NCBI GenBank assembly: GCA_028753945.1 | Contig: JAPNXP010000015.1 | Location: forward strand, 1,860,001 to 1,924,000 | DNA length: 64,000 nt | Origin: Hexactinellida sp. DTS-2022 | Taxonomy: Eukaryota > Porifera > Hexactinellida | Reading direction: 5' to 3' | In this document: piece after piece, positions 56,107 through 64,000 of the stretch | How positions within the stretch are numbered: position 1 is the stretch's first letter | Layout: each line of letters opens with the position of its first letter | Notes under the pieces: model-generated | Told to the model about the DNA's origin: nothing | Seen by the model: only the letters and a program-made list of their open reading frames with translations | Database searches by the model: none | Program-made: the position numbers and the translations under genes

Positions 56107-57890
56107 CAAATTTATACCTTTGCCTAATGAACGTTTACTCAGCTTAACTCGCAAACAATCGATAGCAGTAAAGCTCTATGTACACTTAGAAATAAATCAC
56201 TAATTGGAAATGACGTTGTTATCCTACTAGATGAGATGTACCTCCAAACTCAAGTCCAATTCGATGGAAAAAGTGTAATCGGTTGTGACGGTGACCTAAA
56301 CATGTTCAAGAGTATATTGTGCTCCATGGTCGTTTCGTTGAAGAAAACTATTCCTTATGTTATAAAAGCAATACCTATTGTTAAGCTTACTTTCCTTGAT
56401 GTTTACAATGGAATCTTGAACTGTATTTCAATCCTAAACGAAGGAAAATTTCACGTTCGAGGAGTAATTACAGACATTCATTCAACTAATAGTAAAGAAT
56501 TTCCCTCTTGATAATAGAGAATATTGCATAAAGAACCCTTCTAATTCTGCTCAGCATATTTTCTTGATGTTCGATACAATACACTTAGTTAAGAATATTC
56601 GAAACAATCTTATATCTTCCCGATTTATCTTTAATCTACAAGATACAGTTTTCAACATTCCTCCAGGTTTCGTTATTTGGTCTCATCTTCACCAAGTACA
56701 CACCCATGATTTAACCTTGAATGCTCATCTAAAGAAAGCGCCAAAGTTATCTTATTCTGTTCTCCATCCAGGAAACAATAAGCAATCAGTGCAACTTGCT
56801 CTCGCAGTATTTGAACCAACTACCAATTCCGCGATTCGTAGTTATTTCCCCGAAGAGTACACAACTATCGCCTTCCTCGAACTTATCCATGCCTGGTGGT
56901 TAGTAGTTAAGCTAAGGAACGCTTTCACCCAACGCGAAAAGGAAACGCTCTCGTATCGAATGATAAAATAGATTTTCTTCGAGCAATTAGTGATTGGCTT
57001 GAAACTTGGAATTCCAGTCAATTTATCGGACTTACCAAGCAAACTTTCAAAGCTTTACATTAACTAATCGTGCCATTGCTGACTTAAGCTCTGACCTACT
57101 ATCAGCTGGATATCAGTATATACTCACAGGCAGATTGCAAACCGATCCTCTTGAGAGGAGATTTTCTCATTACAGACAGATTAGCGGTGGTCGATTTCTG
57201 GTTAGTTTAACTGAAGTTATGCGCTCCGAGTCGATAATTTCCTTAAAAACTATTCTTAAGAATGAATTGAGAGTAGAAGAACTAACCTCCTCTGAGGAAT
57301 TGGAAGACGAAATTCATATCAGAAGCTCGCTTTGAGGACCATGACCATATTTTATTATCGAACGATACCGCAGAAGTTATCACTTATATTGCAGGGTATA
57401 TTTCCTATTCTTTACTAAAAAAAAAAGTAAGTTGTACTAAATGTGTCGGAAAGCTGAAGCAGGATCCTATGACCAATAACTATGTACAATCACTACCCAT
57501 GGCCTGACATTACCACCATCTGCTCTCAACCATTACACTTATACAGCTTTCGCTATATTGGACACTTATGAATCTCAAATTCGAAGTTTTAAAGTTCCAT
57601 GTAAAATCTTGAGTCACAGGTTGCTCAATGAAATCTCACATAATTGGGATGCTCATTTTATTTGCCCTGCACACTCAAATAAATTTCGCTCGATGATTAA
57701 TACTACTATCTCTAATGTATACTTCTCCAATCTAGCAAGGTGTCTCTCTGAAACCACGCGAAAAAAACAAACTGACGCTAAAAGAAAGGATGACGAATTG
57801 AAGCAATTCAAGACCCGCCAGCGAATTATTGAAAAAATTCACACGATTAATCTAAATTCCTTATTTCATGTGGTAATATTGCTATTATAA

Positions 57891-58382
57891 ACATCGAAGT
57901 GAGTAATTTAACATAAGTAAGAATATCATTAAAAATAGAAACTGGCCTTCTATTTTGGCCTTGTATTCGGTAGGTTGCATAGCTGTATATATAGTAGGCT
58001 ATGCATAAATATACTCTCGACCAATTAAATTACAGTTCCATCAGTTATTTCAATCGGTTATTTTGCAGCATTTTCCTTTGTAGACATCATAAATCAACCA
58101 ACGACCAAAATATAGTGCCTTCTAATGACATGCTGTCGGCACAGTTGTAATTTTAGATTTTTTATTCTAAATTTAACTTGAAATTTTAAAGTGTAGTTAT
58201 TCTTCGAAATGCAAGCCTCGATTAGGTTATTAATCTTATGGAGTTAATTAACTTGAAGTTATAAAATGTTACCATTAACATGAAAAATCCAGTATAGGTT
58301 AACTGATAACCAACCATAAGATATTTTACGCGTACGATTTATATCAGAATGCTAACTTGTTACTTTATCCAGTTTAAAAGGC
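57891..58382. promoter_or_regulatory. Spacer upstream of THOC5 with half a MITE
   Basis: 58080-58165 carries one arm of the array-type MITE (CCAAAATATAGTGCC...GTCGGCACAGTTG). The remainder is AT-rich and must hold the THOC5 promoter; no element is assigned with confidence. Confidence 0.35.
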
Positions 58383-59957
58383 ATGAGTCTCTGCAGTCCG
58401 TTTGATGGGTACAAATCCTATTATGAGAAGATTCGTGCTCTGCTTTCGGATATATACGAGCTCAAGAGGGCAGGCAAGTCTCCTTCCTCCCTCAAGTTGC
58501 GACAGGACAACAGCATCTACCTAACCTTCCTGCTGGACATGAACAGAGCTGCTCACACTAAGGGAGTCTCTGCCAGAGAAGATCTCCAATTGTGCAAGGA
58601 GGCATTCAACAAACAACTGCTGCAGCTAGAGAACCTGCTGTACCACTCGCAACACCTGAAGAAGGAGATACAGTCCTGTCTCACTCTCTCCTCCATGCAC
58701 GAACAGATAGAGATTGTGGGCGAGAGCGAGTTGGCTGATGACTCTCCCACTGGGGACCCCCACGAGCTGATGAAGCAGCGGCTGAACTGGGAACTGCGCA
58801 CCAGGCAGCAACTGGCTGCTCAGGCTAAGAAACTCAAGGAAGAGAATGCCCTTAGACTGGAAGATAACTCTAAGAAAGGCAACATGATAGCAGAGCTGTC
58901 TCGAGTGGTAGAACGATTGTCTGCGAAGGCAGCTAGCAACGAGAATGACCTCGGAATGCACGTAATGCACGAAAATACAGAGAGAGTCCTGGCCAGGCGA
59001 CTGGTCCCTCCCTTGTACATTCTCTTTATGGAGACCAAGTCCTACTGCGGCTGCAAGCATCTGAATGCAGAGCTGAAGCTGGTCGAGATACGGAAGTTGA
59101 CCGAGGAGGAGGAGTACCTGCACCCCGTGCAGATACTCCTCAAACTGCACTCCCCGCCCAACTCAGTAGCTATTCGGTTTGCTTTCGACACTTACGACGA
59201 TACAGTAATAGCCACAATAACAGAGCTAGTTCCGGCGCCGGAGCCCCCCAGGGACAGGTGGATGAGCAAGTCCAGTCTCCTCTCCAACCTGGTGGTGTCG
59301 AGCCTGGCACAGGACAGAAAGTCTGTATTCGAAAACCTGTGGGTCCAGTGTCTGGCAGGACTGAGGCCGGATAAAAATATTCTAGAGCCCCGCAGGGAGA
59401 TAGCTCAGACGCACACCGGGCCTATCATAAGCAGCCTCTTCAAGCGGGTGGCTAGTCGCAGCTCGCTGGCACAACAGATAGAGGCCATCAACAAGTTGGG
59501 CGTGCACAGCAGCGCTAGGCTTACTGAGTGGAAGCAGGTTAGCAGCGAGGAGCTGAAAGAGAGTCTGCCGCGACTGAGTGGCGGGAAGGCGCTGGAGAGC
59601 TTCTCGCCTCGCGACGGACACTGCTACTCAGGGGAGCTGCAGTACGAGCAGTACAAGCTCTGCTTCATAGCAGCCGTGTACTTTGAGCATCCGGACACCC
59701 CGCCTCTCTTCCTGGCCTCGCTCTCTCCGCCACTATCCCGGGCAGAGGACAGACAGCAGGAGTGGCGCATGGAGAAAGAAGTAAACTGTACGGAGCCCGA
59801 CAGGAGCAGTGATAGGGATACGCTGCTGACCAGACAGATCGGATTGTTAGCTCGGATGTTTGTGTCTCACTCGGAGCTCTACAGACTGCATCTCAAGGAT
59901 ATTCGTATTCAGCAGTACCACAACCTGTCTAACAACAATATATCTCAATTTTTCTAG
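58383..59957 (+). CDS. THOC5: THOC5, THO complex subunit 5 (mRNA export)
   Basis: Intact single-exon frame of 524 residues (human 683). THOC5 is a nuclear component of the THO/TREX complex that couples transcription and splicing to mRNA export and binds the export receptor NXF1 in vertebrates. Matches to the family: the N-terminal coiled coil with LLQLENLLYHSQHLKKEI and CLTLSSMHEQIEIV, then GDPHELMKQRLNWELRTRQQ (about 123-142; human has [20 protein letters not shown]). VPPLYILFMET (about 209-219) corresponds to the conserved PPLYVLF. HPVQILLKL, a FENLWVQCLAGLRP region and a C-terminal MEKEVN...LLTRQIGLLARMF block follow. The central acidic stretch of the human protein is absent. Strong GC contrast with flanks. 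Confidence 0.9.
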   Translation: MSLCSPFDGYKSYYEKIRALLSDIYELKRAGKSPSSLKLRQDNSIYLTFLLDMNRAAHTKGVSAREDLQLCKEAFNKQLLQLENLLYHSQHLKKEIQSCLTLSSMHEQIEIVGESELADDSPTGDPHELMKQRLNWELRTRQQLAAQAKKLKEENALRLEDNSKKGNMIAELSRVVERLSAKAASNENDLGMHVMHENTERVLARRLVPPLYILFMETKSYCGCKHLNAELKLVEIRKLTEEEEYLHPVQILLKLHSPPNSVAIRFAFDTYDDTVIATITELVPAPEPPRDRWMSKSSLLSNLVVSSLAQDRKSVFENLWVQCLAGLRPDKNILEPRREIAQTHTGPIISSLFKRVASRSSLAQQIEAINKLGVHSSARLTEWKQVSSEELKESLPRLSGGKALESFSPRDGHCYSGELQYEQYKLCFIAAVYFEHPDTPPLFLASLSPPLSRAEDRQQEWRMEKEVNCTEPDRSSDRDTLLTRQIGLLARMFVSHSELYRLHLKDIRIQQYHNLSNNNISQFF

Positions 59958-60069
59958 CAGTACCCATTGGGTTATATTCGATATTTGATTAGAAAATACA
60001 AATTGGGCCGTTTACATATATTCCATATATAGAGGGCGACTTTTGAACCATCGAAAAATTTATTAAATA
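59958..60069 (+). other. THOC5 3' flank
   Basis: Short AT-rich sequence before a TA MITE; no clear AATAAA signal. The 3' end of the transcript may lie here or inside the MITE. Confidence 0.3.
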
Positions 60070-60428
60070 CAGTGGAGTTCGCTTAATAGCAACCTGTGTT
60101 TGGCACTAAATCTGGTTGCTAATAGGGGAATTAAATTAACAGTATTATCACGCGTGGGATCTGAAAAGCGGTTGCTAATACAGCAATATACAGTAGAAGC
60201 TCGTTAGTACGAACACGTTTAATACGAACTTCCGGATAAGTCGAACAATAATTCACGAAATCAGGTCCCTACAATGATTAATCAATGGGTGTTACACCGG
60301 TTAACACGAACTCCTGATAAAGCGAACAAGTTTTTGCCGTCCGTTACTGTTCGTATTAACGAGGTCATACTGGATATTATATAAATTATTGTTAATAGGG
60401 GATTTGCTAATAAAGCAACTCCACTGTA
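60068..60428. mobile_element. TA-flanked MITE, family 5, with nested TA MITE
   Basis: Outer ends CAGTGGAGTTCGCTTAATAG and GCAACTCCACTG (60070-60426), flanked by TA. Inside, at 60191-60372, is a second unit with ends CAGTAGAAGCTCGTTAGTAC and GTATTAACGAGGTCATACTG and motifs such as GTACGAACA repeated in both orientations. This is the same kind of element nested in itself. Confidence 0.82.
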
Positions 60429-60854
60429 CACTGAAATCTACTTAATGTTATATAATAATAGGTGGTCATTTAGATCCATATTCACATATTTGGCTGTAAC
60501 TCGGTAATAATTTAATCCAATTGAAACCAAATTATTCTAGTATTGTACGAGGCGCATGCAATTGATCGACTTTTTTAGGTTTGCAATTGATCGACTTTCC
60601 TAGGTTTGCAATTCATCGACTTTCCTAGGTTTGCAATTCATCGACTTTGTAAGGTTTGCAATTCATCGACTTTTTAAGGTTTGCAATTCATCGACTTTTA
60701 ATTAAGTATTTAAATAAGAATGGAATTTCCCATGTTTTGTATTGACAGTAGTAGCATGAGGTTTCATTTATGTATCCAACTATATAAATAACTTTTCAAT
60801 ATCAAGTTAATATTCTTTCGAAATTGCTTTTATTGACTTACTTCATACAATATC

Positions 60855-62458
60855 ATGGATTACACGAGCGGACATTACAAACATAAAAGAGGAACTATCA
60901 TTACTCATCAGATGGTTTCAAATATAATCGCTATAAAGCCAAACATGGTATGAAATATTTACGATGTGTTTTATATCTGACACAAAAAGCATGTAGAGGA
61001 TCCGCAAAGTTGGATTCTCACTCCGATACCATTACACCCTTAAAAGCACACAATCACCCGCTTTCAGATTATAGGGCCGAAGTTTACCTCTTAAAATCAA
61101 AGTGCTTAATCGCGGCGAGAACCTCACGTGACAGACTATCTAAGGTGTTTAAACAAGTGGTCCGTGATGATCCTGCTGCGACTACTTTATCATATAAAAA
61201 TTTAGAATCAACAATGTATCGCGCACGTAGAGAAATTGAGCCACCTATTCCTGGAAGTCCTGCTGAATTTTGTCAAATGATTCCATCATCACAATTTGGT
61301 GTCCATTACAAAGGTGAGGTACATGTGGGAAATGATATCGGAGTAATTTTTTTCTCAGATAAGATGACTGCTACACTATCAGAAGTAGAAGACATTTATT
61401 TCGATGGAACATTTTACACAGTCCCTTCCCAATTCTATCAACTGTGGACAGTTTTTGCACGATTTGGGCGTCACGTACTCCCTGCGATTCATTGTCTGCT
61501 TACAGGCAAACAGGAAGAAATCTATACTGCTGTTCTAGCAAGAATTCATGAACTTCTTCCACAACTAACACCTATTAATGGGATGTCCGATTGGGAAAGG
61601 GGTGCTAGAAACGCTGTAAAAACACGATTTCCAGGTATTCTTCTTAGAGGATGTCATTTTCACTATTCTCAAAGTGTCTGGCGTAAGATTCAAAGGTTAG
61701 GCCTTTCCAATGCATATCACTCGAATTCGGAATTTAAAACAACAGTTAGGTGTTTTATGGCTCTTCCATTTCTTCCCGAAGATCATATTCGACCAATATA
61801 TAATCACTTAAATTTGGAAGATGTCATTCTTACTGCTGAGAATATGGATAACTTTACCATTTTTAAAAATTATATCAGAAAGAAATGGATTGATGGCATT
61901 CCTAGCAACGAACTCTCTGTTTTTAACTGTCAATTCAGAACGAACAATGGAGCGGAAAACTACCATGGTAGATTGAAAAAGGACATCGTAGTCGCACATC
62001 CACGCATTTGGTTCTTTGTAGAAGTCTTAAATAACACAATCCAGGATACTGATCTAGATATTGAGCGTCTAAGCAGAGGCATTGATATCACTCGCACACG
62101 AAAATTGAAAGATATCCAGAAAGATTCATTCCTTAGTAACTGCAGAGAAAAGTTTGTGTCAGGTGAATATGATCTAGTCCAATATGTGAAATCAATTGCC
62201 AACTCGATTCAACCAGAAACCAATTCGATTGATATGATACATGGAGATCTTCAAAGCAATTCTTCAATCGATGACGATGATGAGCGTGAAACTCCTCAAC
62301 AAATTGCTGCTTGCTGTGTGTGCCTATTACGTAGAGAAACAACCGTAGTATTTCTTCCCTGCAGGCATGCTAAATGTTGCGAGAATTGCAGCGTACACCT
62401 AGAACAATGCCCAATGTGCAGGTCTACTATCGAAGAACGATTCCAAATATATACTTGA
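60855..62458 (+). CDS. MULE transposase with FLYWCH finger and RING finger (element 3)
   Basis: The best preserved of the three. The likely start is ATG 60855 (MDYTSGHYK, aligning with MEFISEEYK of element 1); one frameshift near 60902 leads into the long frame open from 60887 to 62458. FLYWCH region: DGFKYNRYK, LRC, C in KACRGSAKL, and HNHP. DDE core: FDGTFYTVP, SDWERGARN, GCHFHYSQ, NNGAENYH, where Glu is followed by Asn-Tyr-His as in relatives. After an acidic linker (IDDDDERE) a complete RING finger ends the protein: CCVC, CRHAKCCENC, CPMC. It would be nuclear, bind the flanking iterons and cut both ends; the RING suggests ubiquitin-ligase activity on itself or a host factor, which is inference. 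Confidence 0.9.
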
Positions 62459-62579
62459 ATAATTTTATAATACTCTATTGTTTTTCTCATTTAGTTACTT
62501 TTATTTATTCATTTATTCATAAACAACTCTGATTGTTTACTCGGTATTAAAGTTCTTTGATTAAATACTAACCATACTA

Positions 62580-62873
62580 CAGGGGCGTAGCCAGGATTTG
62601 GGTTGAAGGGGAGGCTTCTGGAGTCATAGCCCCCAGCGAAATGTTTAAAATTACTAACAAACGACATATTTTGTATATGAGAAATCCTTTGCAGTACATA
62701 GCCTTTATCCACTAACAATGAAACACTTTAAATATAACTTAAAACATTTGCCGCTTCACTCGTGACTAGTACAATGCTTTTGAAGCGGAAGTAGTCCTCC
62801 GTTCCTAATAAAATACTTGTCTGACAGGATTGGGGGATGGTAGGTCACCTAGGACCACCCCCCCTACGCCACT
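62580..62873. mobile_element. hAT-like MITE inserted in MULE 3
   Basis: Ends CAGGGGCGTAGCCAGGATTTG and CCCCCTACGCCACTG. Flanking CCATACTA and TCACAGTA agree only partly, so the duplication is decayed or absent. Non-coding. Confidence 0.6.
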
Positions 62874-62879
62874 GTCACA

Positions 62880-63155
62880 GTAAAGTCGATAATTTGCTAA
62901 CCATAGGAAAGTCAATAAATTGCAAACCTTGGAAAGTCGATGAATTGCAAACCTTTGGAAAGTCGATGAATTGCAAACCTTGGAAAGTCGATGAATTGCA
63001 CACCTTAGAAAAAGTCGATGAATTGCAAACCTTGGAAAGTCGATGAATTGCAAAACTTTGGAAAGTCGATTAATTGCAAACCTTTGGAAAGTCGATGAAT
63101 TGCAAACCTTGGAAAGTCGATGAATTGCAAACACTATGAGTCGATCAATTGACGC
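62880..63155. repeat. Right iteron array of MULE 3
   Basis: About ten tandem units of roughly 26 bp with core AAAGTCGATGAATTGCAAAC, the inverted form of the left array at 60557-60705. Minor length variation comes from runs of A. Confidence 0.92.
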
Positions 63156-63271
63156 TTCTCCTATTGTACTACTGTAATTCTGTAATTCATTGTTCATCGT
63201 ACATCTGTCATTCACTGCATGCACTAACATAACGCTAGCTCCGCACAAGATGTATTCCACACAAATTCAGA

Positions 63272-63520
63272 ATGCTGTCTCGCATAACCAGCTCTTCTTC
63301 ATCTGACCCTGTTGACGATTTGGTGCAGGCTAGACATAAAATAGCAGAGGGCATCCTAGCTGTCAACGTGCTCTCCTGTTCCCTAACAGCTTATCTACAG
63401 CTGCCCAGAGACCCAGTGCTGGAGCTGAGTATTGGGGAGAAGAAGAAGTCAGCTGACTTGTGCTTCAAGGAGGGAGACGAAACTGGAACTGACTACTCTA
63501 AGAAGATATTCCATTTCCAA
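63272..63520 (+). CDS. Small conserved-looking protein, exon 1 (possible C2-like fold)
   Basis: ATG at 63272 opens 83 codons ending in phase 0 at CAA, with donor GTAAGACC at 63521. The sequence has ILAVNVLSCSLTAYLQL and DPVLELSIGEKKKSADLCF, alternating hydrophobic strands like the start of a C2 domain (a short strand, xVxxCxL, then a DPxLxLxIG strand). Codon use is GC-rich like the other host genes. The family is not recognised with certainty; no Ca-binding Asp set is obvious. Confidence 0.7.
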
Positions 63521-63595
63521 GTAAGACCAGTTTTAATTTACATACTAATATTATGTCACTGTGCCCTGTCTATGCGTATAACGTCTTTGCGATAG

Positions 63596-63871
63596 GTAGA
63601 GGTACCACACTGCGCTCTTGACAGATCCAACCTGCTCTGCATCCGTCTGCTCGAGAGGGGACAGGAGACGGACTCCCTGGGGCTGCAGTACTTGCACCTG
63701 CATGACGTAATAAGAGACACCCCTCTGCAGGGCAAGCTGGACATACGATCAGCTGCTGGAGAAATTGTGGCTCAGACTAACGTAGCAGCTGCCTTCACTT
63801 ACGGACTGTTCGGGTACTCGGAGAGTTACCATCTGGAAGATTTCCCCTCAGTGGCTGGGTACGGATCTTAG
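63596..63871 (+). CDS. Small conserved-looking protein, exon 2
   Basis: A 75-bp intron (63521-63595, GTAAGA...GATAG) is removed in phase 0. The exon reads VEVPHCALDRSNLLCIRLLE, further strands (LGLQYLHLHDVI, QGKLDIRSAAGEIVAQTNV) and FGYSESYHLEDFPSVAGYGS, then TAG at 63869-63871, giving a protein of 174 residues. The strand pattern and F/YGYSxSYxLED end recall C2 domains of large membrane or ciliary proteins. A GT at 63859 could instead splice to exons beyond the window, so the protein may be longer. Function is not assigned. Confidence 0.65.
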   Translation, partial: VEVPHCALDRSNLLCIRLLERGQETDSLGLQYLHLHDVIRDTPLQGKLDIRSAAGEIVAQTNVAAAFTYGLFGYSESYHLEDFPSVAGYGS

Positions 63872-63879
63872 ATACCTGT

Positions 63880-64000
63880 CCGGCACTTTTAGATGCTTGC
63901 AGTGTGATCCGATTTAGGTGGAGGGTTGGCATTAAATTTAAACTAACACATTTAGGGTACCGTACTATTTTACCTCTATTATAAAGTGCCGGTCCAGAAT
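63880..64000. mobile_element. Fragment of the 30274-type MITE at the window edge
   Basis: TTTACCTCTATTATAAAGTGCCGG resembles the right half of 30274-30589 (ACCTCCATAATAAAGTGCC), and CCGGCACTTTTAGATG near 63880 gives an inverted counterpart. The right end is outside the window. Confidence 0.4.

Larger units (their letters stand above)
53798..57890 (+). pseudogene. P-element-like transposase with THAP domain, split by MULE 2 (copy 2)
   Basis: THAP region at 53836-54080 (APGCRSNYHDDERIPVFKMP, then VCSLHF for the C-x2-H pair); the first Cys and start codon are lost. A GGTAAT MITE (54235-54407) follows, then NYHIEAIEELIKLRFYHP, the SVVLRFSLLLRYTSNSAYKL block (54430-54628), interrupted by MULE 2. 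After the insertion come LDEMYLQTQVQFDGK (catalytic Asp region, 56228), YVIKAIPIVKLTF, GVITDIHSTN, FDTIHLVKNIRNN, TDPLERRFSHYRQISGG and a C-terminal part to about 57890. Stops and shifts at about 56110-56230, 56515, 56970, 57335 and 57500. Dead copy, but the most complete P-like sequence here. Confidence 0.85.
60549..63160 (+). mobile_element. MULE-type transposon 3 with iteron arrays
   Basis: Left end GAGGCGCATGCAATTGATCG, right end (inverted) GAGAAGCGTCAATTGATCG. Flanks GTATTGTAC (60540-60548) and CTATTGTAC (63161-63169) match at 8 of 9 positions, as expected of an aged MULE duplication. Left array: six units of about 26 bp with core GCAATTCATCGACTTT (60557-60705). Right array: about ten inverted units (62885-63150). 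The transposase gene lies between on the + strand. A degenerate hAT-like MITE (62580-62873) has inserted next to the right array. The right end is only 111 bp from the next gene's start codon. Confidence 0.9.

Noticed and set aside
1..64000. tRNA or rRNA genes
   Set aside because: No stretch with recognisable cloverleaf or ribosomal landmarks was noticed by eye. A dedicated covariance-model scan was not possible, so absence is not proven.

Overview
The window is a piece of an animal nuclear genome: AT-rich, with introns and crowded with eukaryotic transposable elements. The phylum cannot be fixed from what is visible. Four host genes are recognisable, all on the + strand, and their exons are clearly more GC-rich than the surroundings: SAS-6, the centriole cartwheel protein (three exons, 8582-28754); SF3B6, the branch-point-binding U2 snRNP subunit (single exon, 37635-38018); THOC5, an mRNA export factor (single exon, 58383-59957); and a small two-exon protein of uncertain, possibly C2-like, type (63272-63871). 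They are unrelated housekeeping genes and do not form a system together.

Almost everything else is mobile DNA, much of it nested. From left to right: a Ty3/gypsy element running to its 3' LTR (1-3693), broken by two hAT insertions with perfect 8-bp target duplications; an old autonomous hAT element (3710-8215) whose 5' end was inverted, leaving its two 8-bp target duplications as reverse complements; a TTAA-flanked element inside it; then SAS-6. The 16-kb first intron of SAS-6 holds Helitron-like repeats, TA-flanked and hAT MITEs, a MULE transposon (14058-16685), a THAP/P-element transposase (16684-18504), a Ginger-like integrase transposon with terminal inverted repeats (19101-22386), and a GIY-YIG-like coding remnant.

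From 28.8 to 37.6 kb lie hAT MITEs and a decayed P-like element. From 38 to 53 kb lie MITEs, inverted dispersed repeats, a 5.4-kb tandem array with a 1.41-kb unit (42246-47686), and a second, decayed Ginger-like copy. From 53.8 to 57.9 kb a second full-span P-like element is split by a second MULE with a 9-bp target duplication. A third MULE (60549-63160) sits about 110 bp upstream of the start codon of the last gene.

The most interesting group is the three MULEs. Each encodes a FLYWCH-type DNA-binding domain (deleted in the second copy), a MULE DDE transposase core and a C-terminal RING finger of the ubiquitin-ligase type. Each is bounded by its own array of roughly 25-31-bp tandem repeats in inverted orientation. 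The three repeat units differ but share a related core, as expected for transposase binding sites that diverged with their transposases.
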